DNA from: G963663365 sp963663365
GTDB lineage: Bacteria; Hinthialibacterota; Hinthialibacteria; Hinthialibacterales; G963663365
Direction of reading: 5' to 3'
Length of the DNA stretch: 64,000 bases
Assembly (NCBI GenBank): GCA_963663365.2
Contig: CAXXIH010000001.1
Location: 372,001 to 436,000, forward strand
The number at the start of each line of letters is the position of its first letter. The first letter of the stretch is position 1. Shown piece by piece: positions 28,686 to 38,197 of this stretch. The notes under the pieces were generated by a model. The model was not told the DNA's origin, made no database searches, and worked only from the letters and a program-made list of their open reading frames with translations. Both the position numbers and the translations under genes were made by a program.

Positions 28686-30125
28686 TCAATCTTTCGTGTC
28701 GATTAGGGCGAGCCAGATTTGATTGTGGTCAGGACTTTTAAGGAGGATGGATTCAGACTCCCCTTTGATGGTTGTGTCAGAGATGAACTCCGCAGAGACC
28801 GGATTAAACCACCGGATTCTGTGTTCCTTATCTCGCGGCACTGTTTTCAACCGAACTTCGCCACCTTTGGGGAAATAGAGAGCGTAGGTTTTTCCGGGAT
28901 TTGCAAGGCAGTAGGCTTCGTTGTCTTCACGCTCGGTGAGTAGGTCCGGGTGTGGTTCTGTAGCGAAAATATCAAAACTGTCTGTAAATCTGCGCGCCGC
29001 ACGGATTGTGGTTTGAGCCTCTTCAGCCAGGCCGATGCCACCTGTCGGACGGTGAAAACGGGTCGAGGCACAACCGGCAAAAATGTTTTGCCACCAGCGG
29101 TCGATGTTGATTTCCGCGCTGTTGGGTTTGTTGCCGCCTTGGCGCATATAGACTTTGACATTATTCATGGGCCGAATCCCGCCCGGTTGGTCTACGAGCA
29201 TATTTCGATACCAAATCAGCCGGTCATAATGATTTTGGCCGACTTGCCAATTGTTTTGCGAGACATCCGTGAATGAATATACATCGGGATGGGTATAGGT
29301 CTGCTTGTGGCGGTCCGCGCGTATATCCCAATCATCCCACATTTCCGTGATATGGACTTCCGCGCCTCTTTGAGCGGCGGTTTCTCTAATAAAACGTCCC
29401 CAATAGAGCCCCCATTCTTGAGGCGCCTTGGTTTCGTTGTCGAGACAATACAGGATATTCGGGTAGGGCAGCGCAGTGTCGAGGACTTTTTGAACGAACG
29501 CGCGTTGATAGTCTAATAGAACCGTGTCGTTATTTTTTTCCGGAATCGAGAAAAAGAAAGCGTTTCGTTTAGCCGCCGGGTGGAAATTCCACTCGGGAAC
29601 CAGTTTGGTGCTCTCTGTCGTGTAATTAACGTTCTGACTCGGGTTGAAAGGATTGCGAAGCCAGATATCCCGGTAATAATCAAATGTTGCCCATACTTCA
29701 ATCTGCACAATGATGCCGCGGTCTTGCGCCTCACGAAAACAAGTCTCCAGACGCGTCCAAAATTCCGGATTGAAGCGGTTTAGGTCATAACCTTTGTCTG
29801 TCTTTTCATAGGGCCAGACATTCCCCTCATCGCGGCATGAAAGCGTGCCCCGTATATAGTTGCCGCCAATGCTCGCAAGTGTTTCAAAGTTCTTCGCCAT
29901 TAGGTCCGGATTATTAAATAGATTGTCTTCATCCGATCCGCCCAAGAGTAGTACAGGCTTTCCGTTATAGGACCAATAACGCGGATTGTTGCCCCAAGGT
30001 TTGATGCGGTTTGCATTATCAGCGCCCTCGGCTTTTGCAATACAGAAAAAGCCAACCGCAAGGCAAAGGGTAATTCCAAAAGCGATAACGCGGCGGGGGA
30101 TGCGGTGAATTCTAAGACATAACAT
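28686..30125 (-). CDS. DUF4038/GH140-like exported glycosidase
   Basis: 479 residues. A long N-terminal signal (RRVIAFGITLCLAVGFFCIAKA) precedes a TIM barrel that begins with NPRYWSYNGKPVLLLGGSDEDNLF, the opening pattern of DUF4038/apiosidase-like proteins. ILYCLDNETKAP near residue 225 may carry the acid/base Glu. HITEMWDDWD near 260 could hold the nucleophile. The C-terminal ~90 residues form the small beta domain common in this group (YALYFPKGGEVRLK). AGAGGA lies 11 nt before the ATG. It heads the run of glycosidase and sulfatase genes reaching 24343. It is divergent from the DUF6259-like gene. Confidence 0.65.
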   Translation of the reverse strand: MLCLRIHRIPRRVIAFGITLCLAVGFFCIAKAEGADNANRIKPWGNNPRYWSYNGKPVLLLGGSDEDNLFNNPDLMAKNFETLASIGGNYIRGTLSCRDEGNVWPYEKTDKGYDLNRFNPEFWTRLETCFREAQDRGIIVQIEVWATFDYYRDIWLRNPFNPSQNVNYTTESTKLVPEWNFHPAAKRNAFFFSIPEKNNDTVLLDYQRAFVQKVLDTALPYPNILYCLDNETKAPQEWGLYWGRFIRETAAQRGAEVHITEMWDDWDIRADRHKQTYTHPDVYSFTDVSQNNWQVGQNHYDRLIWYRNMLVDQPGGIRPMNNVKVYMRQGGNKPNSAEINIDRWWQNIFAGCASTRFHRPTGGIGLAEEAQTTIRAARRFTDSFDIFATEPHPDLLTEREDNEAYCLANPGKTYALYFPKGGEVRLKTVPRDKEHRIRWFNPVSAEFISDTTIKGESESILLKSPDHNQIWLALIDTKD

Positions 30126-30283
30126 AGTTCTTCTATTCCTCTTTCAAACGATTTGGTGATATTTTACATGGTTGGTTCTGAAATATGAGGCGAGTGGCCT
30201 ATTACCCCGCCCATCAAGGGTCTTGATTGATTTTCTTGCAAGGCCCAGGATAGCGATGTGAATCCTTGAGTTTGGAGTATATT

Positions 30284-32446
30284 ATGGGGCGTAAAAACGG
30301 ATTTTGCTTTACTTTTGCAGTCGTCAGTATTTTTGTTGTGTGCGGTTTTGGGACTTTGGCAGCGAATGCCGCGCACCCCGCTTATTCTCTGTCTTTCGAT
30401 AGCGGACGTGTCGTATTTGAAGACCGCGACGGTATTATCGTGCTCACGCGATTGGAGACTCTTCTGTCCGATTCTCAGGCGGCATGGATCATAGGCGATG
30501 CCACTTCTCCGGTTCCTTTTTGGACGGTTTCTGTGTGCGATAAGGATGGCCATAAGCATCTTGTGACAACAAACGATAGCCCGGGTGAAATTGTCACGTC
30601 AGAAAACAACTGTCTGAGTTTTTTGTGGAAGGATTTGGAGCCGGGTAAATTGCAGGTGACGGCATCGGTCAGTGTAAAAGGCTCGGGTTTGCTTTGGGAT
30701 TTTGAGGTTGAACTGGGGGATGAGGAATGTGCCCTATGGGATATTGTCTATCCCGAACTTGGGCGCATACCTCTTACGGGAAAAAATCATGGAATCATGC
30801 CTTATGGATGGGGTGTGCAACATGACGATCTGCTTGGAGTGCGTCATAACCGCGTGTATCCATCGGCCGCACAGGCCATGCCGTTCTTGGCGGTATCGGA
30901 TGGTAATGCCGGTCTTTACTTGGGAGTTCATGAATCCGCCGGATATCCTGTGTCATTTTTTATCGGCAAACGTGGCAATGAATCTGCCGCTTGTATGAAA
31001 GTCCGGCATGATGTCGAGGGGATGGGAATCGCCAAATCGTACAAGCTCCCCTACAGCGTGGAAACTGTCACATTTGCCGGAGACTGGTATGAGGCGGGAC
31101 GTATTTATCGTGAAAAAGCCAAAGTCACGCCTTGGGGAAAAATCCCGCCCCTGGCCAAGCGCAAAGATATTCCACAGTGGTTGTTGGATACGGATCTGTG
31201 GGTGGTGGGATCGTGTCATGATGACGAGACTGCCGACAAAATCATTGAATTTGCAAAATATTTTGAAGTGCCGACCTCTGCGCATGTTTATACATGGCAC
31301 GAGATTCCCTTTGATGACCATTATCCCGAGTATTTTCCAGCCAAGCCCGGATTTCAGGATGCGGTTAAAAAGGTGCAGGCAGCCGGAATCGCTGTGATGC
31401 CCTATATCAACGGGCGTTTATGGGATCCGGCCACCGATAGTTGGGCCGCCAAGAACGCCCAAGATGCGTGTGCCATAGATGAAAATGGCGAAAAGTATGT
31501 GGAGATTTATGCCTCTAAGGTTGCTCTCTCACCGATGTGCCCATTTACGGAACTTTGGCAGGATACGGTTTTCGATCTTGTGAATAAACTTTTGAATGAA
31601 GTCGGTGTTCGCGCGGTATACATCGATCAGATTTCCGCCGCGTCTGCGAAACAATGTTTTTCGGACCAACATGGTCATCCCGTGGGTGGAGGAACTTACT
31701 GGATTCAAGGCTATCGAGAATTGCTTAGAAAATGCCTGAAAATTGTTCCGGACGATGCGGCTTTGACAACCGAAGAAAATGCCGATCCTTGGAACGATCA
31801 ACTTCATGCCTGGTTGATGGTAAATACTCAAGAACGCGGCGGTGAACTAATTCCGCTCTATCCGGTTGTGTATGGCGGACGCGCGATATCATTCGGTTTC
31901 CAGTACATACACGGCGGCGATCTTGAAAAACATTTTCCGTTCCGGCTTAAGATGGCCCGGGCCTTTGTTTATGGCTCACAATTGGGGTGGGTTGGAACGC
32001 AAATTCTCAATGAGGAACATCGGACCGAAGCCGAGTTCTTGAAGGACTTGTGCTTGGCGCGCCATTCCGCCCGCGATGCTTTGCAATTCGGCGAAATGTT
32101 GCCTCCTATAACATTTGAAGGCGGCGGTCGTGTGTATTGGAAAGAAAAAGCGGGCCCAAAGGATGTTCAGTATGATGCCCCCGCCGTATCGGCCAGTGCA
32201 TGGCTTACTCCAAATGGGCAACGGCAAATCGCTTTCGTAAATGTGGCCGATGATCCCCGGTCAATCACCTTGAAACTCAATTCCCGGCATTTGGGTGAAG
32301 AGGCGACGAAACTGACCGAGGTTACTCTTTCGCAGATTGGAGGCGGGGCTCAGATATCATTGGAAAATGTGCAGGATGGTAACTGGCAAGCCCAAATTGA
32401 AATCGGCGCACTCGACGGTTGTGTCTACACCATCGTTATGCAATAG
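30284..32446 (+). CDS. Exported DUF6259-like glycosidase
   Basis: 720 residues from ATG 30284 (GGAG at 6 nt); the TTG at 30266 is less likely. A Sec signal spans about 23 residues (FCFTFAVVSIFVVCGF). A large beta-sandwich domain of ~270 residues precedes a TIM barrel: TSAHVYTWHEIPFDDHYPEYFPA, GIAVMPYINGRLWD and VRAVYIDQISAA, the last likely holding the nucleophile Asp. GDLEKHFPF and LGWVGTQ then lead to a C-terminal beta domain. This order matches DUF6259 proteins, relatives of the GH31/GH36 alpha-glycosidases. The product probably acts on extracytoplasmic glycans. It ends 32 bp before the convergent URO-D-fold gene. Confidence 0.7.
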   Translation: MGRKNGFCFTFAVVSIFVVCGFGTLAANAAHPAYSLSFDSGRVVFEDRDGIIVLTRLETLLSDSQAAWIIGDATSPVPFWTVSVCDKDGHKHLVTTNDSPGEIVTSENNCLSFLWKDLEPGKLQVTASVSVKGSGLLWDFEVELGDEECALWDIVYPELGRIPLTGKNHGIMPYGWGVQHDDLLGVRHNRVYPSAAQAMPFLAVSDGNAGLYLGVHESAGYPVSFFIGKRGNESAACMKVRHDVEGMGIAKSYKLPYSVETVTFAGDWYEAGRIYREKAKVTPWGKIPPLAKRKDIPQWLLDTDLWVVGSCHDDETADKIIEFAKYFEVPTSAHVYTWHEIPFDDHYPEYFPAKPGFQDAVKKVQAAGIAVMPYINGRLWDPATDSWAAKNAQDACAIDENGEKYVEIYASKVALSPMCPFTELWQDTVFDLVNKLLNEVGVRAVYIDQISAASAKQCFSDQHGHPVGGGTYWIQGYRELLRKCLKIVPDDAALTTEENADPWNDQLHAWLMVNTQERGGELIPLYPVVYGGRAISFGFQYIHGGDLEKHFPFRLKMARAFVYGSQLGWVGTQILNEEHRTEAEFLKDLCLARHSARDALQFGEMLPPITFEGGGRVYWKEKAGPKDVQYDAPAVSASAWLTPNGQRQIAFVNVADDPRSITLKLNSRHLGEEATKLTEVTLSQIGGGAQISLENVQDGNWQAQIEIGALDGCVYTIVMQ

Positions 32447-32478
32447 ATTTTGGGCCTATTGAAGGAATCTCCGCCAAT

Positions 32479-33540
32479 CTATGCGGTAAGATCGTGCCAC
32501 AGATTAAGCATATCTTGGCATTCTTGGCATGTTTCCGGAAAAACTGTGGGACGTAAGATGCATCTGGCACCGGTGTCGCGCACAGCTTCTGCGATGCGGG
32601 TGATATAGGAGCGCCAATCTTCGTCTTCTTTTTCTGCAACCCGGCTGTGGTAGACCGTACTTGTTTCCGCACAACGCTCCAGAAGCCAATGCAAATCGTA
32701 CAATTCCGTATTGCCCAAATCGATAGCTTTTACAAGCGGAGAACGGCAGAATTGCTCGTATAGCGATTGGTGTTTTCCGCAGAAGTGAACGAACGCTCCA
32801 TCGAACGGATGAATCGTGCGCATTGCTGCGGGCATTACAGTTTCTTCTATCATGCGGGGCGAAAGCAACGTGGCTGTATCTTCGCAATAACGTACACCGG
32901 CGTTTGGAAAATAGACGCCTTGTTCTGTGCCATGTCCATGCACCATCGATTGTATGGAGCCGCCCACAATGCTCTTAAGGTGCCAAGAAGCCCGGCTATA
33001 CAGATTGCAGCAAATATCCATCAACTCGTGAATCCAATCTTGTTGTGACGGATCGGCCAGGTCAATAAAGGTCTCATCTCCATACAGAATGTGGGCGATA
33101 TCGAAGACTCCTTGGGTGTCGGCTAGATAAGCGAATGCAGTATGCTCACCGCGTTCGTGGTGGATCGAATAGAAGTCTTTCGCCAATTTCATAATGTCAG
33201 TTCGAGCGATGTCTATGTCGTGAATCGCCCGGATTTTATCACGGCTAAGCGGTGGGCCGGGCCAAGGCATTTGCCCATCCACCAACTGAAAATCCTGACC
33301 TGCCATGGCGGGAATAAAAACAACACCCAAATTAGGCCGCACTGTCGGAATGCCGTCTGTCGGCCAATTCAGAACCGCTTTTGCACGGCCGATTTCCGAT
33401 TCCCACATTCGTTCGGGGTTATTGAATTTTTCGACATAACCTGCCGTGTCGTAAAGCTCTGTTTGAGCGGGAGGAATTAAGATAAGGCTGGGGCCTTGTC
33501 CATCCCAAAATCTCTTTTGTGCTTCGATTCGTGATTGCAT
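32479..33540 (-). CDS. Second URO-D-fold protein
   Basis: 353 residues, cytoplasmic, no signal. A compact URO-D-superfamily chain with an early IPPAQTELYDTAGYV, FAYLADTQGVFDIAHILYGDE in the middle, VHFCGKH near residue 247 and a C-terminal ILRPTVFPET. HFCG matches the metal-ligand HxC position seen in MtaA-type methyltransferases and also in the first URO-D-fold protein (1440-2699). The two are only distantly similar. Its ribosome-binding site is weak. It follows the O-acylation genes on the same strand by 121 bp. The reaction is unknown. Confidence 0.72.
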   Translation of the reverse strand: MQSRIEAQKRFWDGQGPSLILIPPAQTELYDTAGYVEKFNNPERMWESEIGRAKAVLNWPTDGIPTVRPNLGVVFIPAMAGQDFQLVDGQMPWPGPPLSRDKIRAIHDIDIARTDIMKLAKDFYSIHHERGEHTAFAYLADTQGVFDIAHILYGDETFIDLADPSQQDWIHELMDICCNLYSRASWHLKSIVGGSIQSMVHGHGTEQGVYFPNAGVRYCEDTATLLSPRMIEETVMPAAMRTIHPFDGAFVHFCGKHQSLYEQFCRSPLVKAIDLGNTELYDLHWLLERCAETSTVYHSRVAEKEDEDWRSYITRIAEAVRDTGARCILRPTVFPETCQECQDMLNLWHDLTA

Positions 33541-33661
33541 GGTCCATCATCGATCCAAATGATATCACGATCTTACCGGAATCGCTTTTCCGGCGTAAAT
33601 GGGTGATTTCCAGGGGGGCAAACTCTAGATTTTAGGTCAGACTCAGATATTCATGCCGTTT

Positions 33662-34783
33662 TTATGAACCGAACATGTCTTGATAGGCGGGAGAGTCGAG
33701 AACCTGGCCTGCAAGCTGTCGATATCCGGCCTCAAGCGGGTGGCTGGCGTCTGCATACAGTTCGCTAGGCAAGAGGGGCGCTTCAAAATAGGGAAGTTCT
33801 TCCTGCTTAAGCCATTGCGTTACCTGTTGCAAGCGGTTTTGATAACGCTCACGGCTGGCTTCGGTGAGCATGTGCGTGTTAAAGGGGCCGATGACCACCA
33901 GCAAGCGATTGTTGCGGGAAGAAAGAATGCGCACCGTCTCTTGGAATGAGCGCCATTGAATGGAACCATCCAACTCCACCCATTCCATATCTTGTTCGCT
34001 GATTCGCTTTTCGATCCAGGGAATTGCATTGGGACGTGCCTCTAGGCTCATTCCGGGAATCCCTTTTGAAATGACGCGAAATGGATTTGCGTATGGATTT
34101 TCGATTGTCCATGACGGAATATCCATGCTGTTGAAATAAGCCACGCGTAAATGCGCGCTCCAACGCAAAATCGGCACATGATGCGCCGCAGCAATCCCCA
34201 AACGGTTTGAGAAATCTTCCTTATAACAAGGAATTCGAGGATAAAACTGCGTCACCAATTGCGGGTGATTAAAGCGGAATTCCTTTTCGATCTGCAAATC
34301 GTGCTCAGGTGAACTCATCCAGAGCAGATTGCAGTGTAAAAGGATATTTGAGTTCTGAATGCTTTTGCCGTAATAGCGGATCAAACCTTCAAATGAGGCC
34401 GGGTGCATTCCATTAACACCCAAGTTTTGCACATGGTCCGTTCCCATTTTCTCATTCATGAAAGCAGACCATGTTTGGCTGGGGAGTACATATTGGCCCC
34501 AAACGACCGAGTCCCCGAGAAACAGGATGTTTTCGGGCTTGGCGGTGGTTTGTGCATAGCGGTCGAACAGCCAATAGTCATTGCTTAGGACTTCGGGGAT
34601 ACGATAGCCGGGCTCCGGTTGAAAGGGCGTGATACGAGACAACAGGGCAGGGGCAATGAAAAAAAGAACCAAAAGAATCGCAAGCACCAGCCACCATTGA
34701 GGCAGGCTGAGGCGAATAGCGTTGGAGCCGAAAGGCACCTCTTCAAAGATCTCTTTTGTGTTCGCTGTTTCTTTGATCGTCAT
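33662..34783 (-). CDS. Membrane-anchored SGNH-type esterase/acyltransferase-associated protein
   Basis: 373 residues with a single N-terminal membrane helix (residues ~30-49) and an extracytoplasmic catalytic domain. ILFLGDSVVWG places the nucleophile Ser92 in SGNH block I. NLGVNGMHPASF supplies the block II Gly/Asn region and DASHP (D345, H348) gives block V. AlgJ/AlgX/DltD-like proteins of this type take acyl groups from an MBOAT partner and place them on polysaccharide. The MBOAT gene lies 37 bp upstream on the same strand, which supports that role. Confidence in the fold is high; the acceptor is inferred. Confidence 0.82.
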   Translation of the reverse strand: MTIKETANTKEIFEEVPFGSNAIRLSLPQWWLVLAILLVLFFIAPALLSRITPFQPEPGYRIPEVLSNDYWLFDRYAQTTAKPENILFLGDSVVWGQYVLPSQTWSAFMNEKMGTDHVQNLGVNGMHPASFEGLIRYYGKSIQNSNILLHCNLLWMSSPEHDLQIEKEFRFNHPQLVTQFYPRIPCYKEDFSNRLGIAAAHHVPILRWSAHLRVAYFNSMDIPSWTIENPYANPFRVISKGIPGMSLEARPNAIPWIEKRISEQDMEWVELDGSIQWRSFQETVRILSSRNNRLLVVIGPFNTHMLTEASRERYQNRLQQVTQWLKQEELPYFEAPLLPSELYADASHPLEAGYRQLAGQVLDSPAYQDMFGS

Positions 34784-34820
34784 ATCTATGCCTGATGTTT
34801 CGCCGTCGATTCAGCACCAT

Positions 34821-36197
34821 TTAGAATTGGAAATAGATAAAAGCTTGGCCTCCTGATGGCGCGGCAAAAGCTAAATAGAGAGCCATCAAAACGACCAAGG
34901 CGACCTTAACCGGACCTTTGCTTATGATTCCATACAATGGTGACTCGTAGATAAAGGCATAGGCCCAAAGCACAAGAACCATGCCTAAGGCCAACAAGGG
35001 GAACTGCGGATCTGCAATTCCCGAAGTGAAAATGCGGGTCACGATTGTCAGCGCTTCATCCAATGATGTGGCACGGAAGAATATCCATGTGAAGGTTACA
35101 AACAAAAAGATTAGTATCTGTTTGGCGAAACGGGGGATTCGGTTCCGGTAAAAATCGGTTCTCTCCAAACGCAGGGTAACAACCCGGCCCAGCGCGTGAA
35201 GCGCCCCCCAGATGACAAAAGTCCACCCGGCCCCGTGCCACAAGCCGGAGACAACCATGGTGATCATGACGTTGCAGTACATCATGAATGTGCCTTTTCG
35301 GTTGCCGCCCAATGGGATGTAAACGTAATCTTTAAACCAAGTTGATAGGCTGATATGCCATCTCTGCCAAAAGTCGCCAAGACCTACGGCCAGATAGGGA
35401 TTGTTGAAATTCAGCATCAAGCGGTAGCCCAAAAGACGGCCTACACCCCGGGCCATATCCGTATAGCCGCTGAAATCGAAGTAGATTTGCCAGCCAAAAG
35501 CAAATGTCGCCAGGAAGAGGGCCGGAGCGCTGTAATTCTCCGGGACGGCGTAGACTTTGTCGGCATAAATAGCCAAGTAATCCGCCATTGCGACTTTTTT
35601 AAATAAACCCACGATAAAAAGCGATAAGCCGTCAGCAATGTCTTCTTTGCGGATCGGGGGTATCTTTGAAAACTGGGGAAGAAGGTTTTTTGCCCGTTCG
35701 ATTGGTCCCGCAACCAATTGCGGAAAGAATGAGACGAATGTTGCGAAGCGGACAAAACTGGTTTCACGAGGAATTTGACCGCGATAATAGTCAATGGTGT
35801 AGCTCATCGACTGGAAGGTGTAAAATGAAATTCCAACCGGGAGCAAAACATTCGGCGCCGGGATCTGATAATCCATCCCGGAAAGACTTAAAAGCGCGTT
35901 TAGATTATCGCATACGAATCCACCATATTTAAAGAATCCAAGTAGAAAAAGGTTGTTGACGATACTGATCATCAACCAGAGTCTTTTTTTCTCGCTTTTC
36001 TCCATCCATTGCACAACCCAGAAATCCAGGAGTGTGGAGTAGACGATTAATAACAAGTACAGAGGATTCCACCATGCGTAAAAAACGTAAGATGCAACCA
36101 ATAGCCAAGGCGCGGCAAACCGTGTGGAACGTAAATAGAGATACGGGATATAAACAATCGCGAAGAAAACAAAGAATATCCAAGTATGAAAAAGCAT
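34821..36197 (-). CDS. MBOAT-family O-acyltransferase (AlgI/DltB-like)
   Basis: 458-residue inner-membrane protein with about ten helices. YLAVGLGDFWQRWHISLSTW and YVYIPLGGNRKG are the MBOAT family signatures, and LWHGAGWTFVIWGALHALG carries the catalytic His (H321). Such enzymes move acetyl or other acyl groups across the membrane for alginate, teichoic acid or peptidoglycan O-acylation. The SGNH protein follows 37 bp downstream and the FGE-fold lipoprotein gene lies 46 bp upstream. Together they form an O-acylation locus, probably for a capsule or exopolysaccharide. The ribosome-binding site is weak, so coupling to the upstream gene is possible. Confidence 0.93.
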   Translation of the reverse strand: MLFHTWIFFVFFAIVYIPYLYLRSTRFAAPWLLVASYVFYAWWNPLYLLLIVYSTLLDFWVVQWMEKSEKKRLWLMISIVNNLFLLGFFKYGGFVCDNLNALLSLSGMDYQIPAPNVLLPVGISFYTFQSMSYTIDYYRGQIPRETSFVRFATFVSFFPQLVAGPIERAKNLLPQFSKIPPIRKEDIADGLSLFIVGLFKKVAMADYLAIYADKVYAVPENYSAPALFLATFAFGWQIYFDFSGYTDMARGVGRLLGYRLMLNFNNPYLAVGLGDFWQRWHISLSTWFKDYVYIPLGGNRKGTFMMYCNVMITMVVSGLWHGAGWTFVIWGALHALGRVVTLRLERTDFYRNRIPRFAKQILIFLFVTFTWIFFRATSLDEALTIVTRIFTSGIADPQFPLLALGMVLVLWAYAFIYESPLYGIISKGPVKVALVVLMALYLAFAAPSGGQAFIYFQF

Positions 36198-36243
36198 GTG
36201 CTTCTAACTGCCCGGTTGAAATTTCTTACAAAGCAACTACATC

Positions 36244-37131
36244 TCACTCTTTTGTTGAATGATTCGAACGGTCTGATTCCGTAAGTTTACGGACACAACG
36301 GAATCCATACGTGTCTTTGGCAAAACAGGCATCGGTGATTCCGGGAGTATCGAACATTCTGACGCTTGCCCGGCAGTTCTCTGCGCTGGATGTCCAGGAG
36401 CCGCCGCGTAATACGCGTTTGTCTCCGGTAGTAGGCCCAGTGGGATTCTCTTTGGGGCTGGATTTGTAGTAATTGGGTGCATAACAGTCGTGCACCCATT
36501 CGGAGACATTTCCGTACAGATCGAAGATGCCCCATGCATTCGGTTTTTGGGATCCAACCGGCTGTGTCATATCCCGGGAATTTTCCGCAAAGACAGCATG
36601 GTTCAGTAATTTTCTCACGTCATTACCGAAATCGTAATCCGTATCTGTCCCGGCCCGGCAGGCATATTCCCATTCGGCCTCAGTCGGTAACCGGTAACCA
36701 TTTGCGTTGAAATTGCTTTCAAATGTCAATGAGTCATATACCGGCTCCAAGCCTTCGGCTTCCGAACGCTTGTTGCAGTACTCCGCTGCATCAGACCAAC
36801 GGACTTGTTCAACCGGGCGTTGCGGTCCCTTGAAGTGGGCCGGATTGGCGAACATCAGTTTTTCGTATTGCTCTTGGACGACTTCGTGTTTGTCGATTAA
36901 AAATGGGCTGACAGCAACTTTATGTTTAGGAGATTCATCCCCATCCCCGTCCCGGCCCATCATAAAAGTCCCCCCGGATAGAGCGACCATTTCCTGGCCT
37001 GAAGGCGTCGAGAGTTCTCCGAGAACCGCCTTGCTGGATGCGCTCTTATCTCCGGGCTGGGATGTACAAGCAGTAAAGAAAGAAAGCAGAATCAAAATTT
37101 GCAGGCTTAGAGTTTTATTGAACCATTTCAT
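36244..37131 (-). CDS. FGE/SUMF1-fold lipoprotein, catalytic Cys pair incomplete
   Basis: 295 residues. The signal ends in FTAC, a lipobox with Cys21 or Cys22. The FGE-sulfatase domain begins at MVALSGGTFMMGRDGDGDES and continues with VRWSDAAEYCNKRS, YRLPTEAEWEYACRAG, YGNVSEWVHDCY and RVLRGGSW, all family hallmarks. True formylglycine-generating enzymes have two cysteines five residues apart after GGS(Y/W). Here the first position is Ser and only the second Cys (AENCRAS) remains, so copper binding and sulfatase activation are doubtful. It may instead bind or modify another ligand. It sits in the operon between a TolB-like propeller (28 bp upstream) and the MBOAT gene. Confidence 0.9.
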   Translation of the reverse strand: MKWFNKTLSLQILILLSFFTACTSQPGDKSASSKAVLGELSTPSGQEMVALSGGTFMMGRDGDGDESPKHKVAVSPFLIDKHEVVQEQYEKLMFANPAHFKGPQRPVEQVRWSDAAEYCNKRSEAEGLEPVYDSLTFESNFNANGYRLPTEAEWEYACRAGTDTDYDFGNDVRKLLNHAVFAENSRDMTQPVGSQKPNAWGIFDLYGNVSEWVHDCYAPNYYKSSPKENPTGPTTGDKRVLRGGSWTSSAENCRASVRMFDTPGITDACFAKDTYGFRCVRKLTESDRSNHSTKE

Positions 37132-37159
37132 TATTCGTTACTCGTGCAGACTATTGAAC

Positions 37160-38197
37160 CTATTGAACCGGAAGCCAGTCCGATTCCTTGTTACTCAAAG
37201 AGTCGTTTGTAATAGAAACCCATTTACCATCCCCTTTGGCCTTTGCTACGCAGACATCCCAGGGCGCGTTGACGCCGACCAATTCCGCGATTCCCTGGTG
37301 TGTGCCCGGACCGGCCACAGGCATGCGTCCACCCGGCCCCCGGCTAAAGGATAGATACTTTCCATCCGGAGACCAATCGACATGGTAAAGATGTTTTTCG
37401 TCATGGACGGCATCGTAGATATTAGTGATTTCGGGTGTATCCGAGTCGAGACTGATATCTCCGACTGCAATGGTGTGGTCGTCTTTGCCCCAGGCGATTT
37501 GTTTGCCATCGGGGCTCAAATCGGGGCGGCAGCCTCCAACTTTTAAATCAATGACCTTCATGCCGTTTACTTCAATCGCTAGAAGAGTGTGCTTGAAGCC
37601 CATGCCGGCGTGCACGGTGGTTACAATCCACCGGCCGTTTTTTGACCAACAGATGTTGTAGAGATGTTCGATTGATTTGTTGGGATGTTCTTTGTGTTCG
37701 CCCGCTGCTAAGTTGTAAAAACAGATGCTTTTGGTCACATAGTCCAATACATTAAATTTTTCATACTTATTTTTCAGATAAGCGATTTGCTTACCATCGG
37801 GACTCCAACAAGGTTGCCGTGCATTTTCGTCGACTTTCGTAAGGCCGGAACCATCGAGGTTCATAAAAAAGATGCTACGAATCGTATCTTCGCCTTGTGC
37901 TTTGTCGCTGACAAAACAAATTTTGGAGCCATCAGGAGAAATCTTAGGGTAAAGTTCGTGGCGATCCGGGGTATTGGTTAGATTGATCTGGCCGGAACCA
38001 TCGGCATTTGCCTGATAGATATCCCAATTGCCATCACGGTAAGTTTCAAAAACGATGCGATGAGGATATTGCTTCAGTTCCTGCGCTAACGTTTCTGATT
38101 CCTCGGCCAGCGCCATATTTCCGAAGGCTACGATCTGTGCAAGAATCAGGACCGTTAAGCCCAAACGATAGCGGTTGTTCATTGGTATATGCATCAT
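37160..38197 (-). CDS. Exported TolB-like PD40 beta-propeller protein
   Basis: 345 residues. GAGG lies 4 nt before ATG 38197 and 7 nt before a second ATG at 38194. A Sec signal (GLTVLILAQIVAFGNMALA) precedes WD40-like/PD40 repeats: RDGNWDIYQANADGS, YPKISPDGSKICFVSD, QPCWSPDGKQIAYLK, RPDLSPDGKQIAWGK and HVDWSPDGKYLSFSR. These give a six-bladed propeller like the TolB C-terminal domain, without the TolB N-terminal domain or a catalytic motif. It opens the four-gene operon with the FGE-fold lipoprotein, MBOAT and SGNH genes. It probably acts in the periplasm as a binding or sensing module. No Pal or TolA genes are nearby, so it is not the Tol-Pal TolB. Confidence 0.85.
   Translation of the reverse strand: MMHIPMNNRYRLGLTVLILAQIVAFGNMALAEESETLAQELKQYPHRIVFETYRDGNWDIYQANADGSGQINLTNTPDRHELYPKISPDGSKICFVSDKAQGEDTIRSIFFMNLDGSGLTKVDENARQPCWSPDGKQIAYLKNKYEKFNVLDYVTKSICFYNLAAGEHKEHPNKSIEHLYNICWSKNGRWIVTTVHAGMGFKHTLLAIEVNGMKVIDLKVGGCRPDLSPDGKQIAWGKDDHTIAVGDISLDSDTPEITNIYDAVHDEKHLYHVDWSPDGKYLSFSRGPGGRMPVAGPGTHQGIAELVGVNAPWDVCVAKAKGDGKWVSITNDSLSNKESDWLPVQ

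Noticed and set aside
36244..37131. True formylglycine-generating enzyme for the two sulfatases
   Set aside because: One of the two active-site Cys is Ser and the protein is a periplasmic lipoprotein in an unrelated operon.
37160..38197. TolB of the Tol-Pal system
   Set aside because: Only the propeller half is present, with no TolA, TolQ, TolR or Pal genes nearby.
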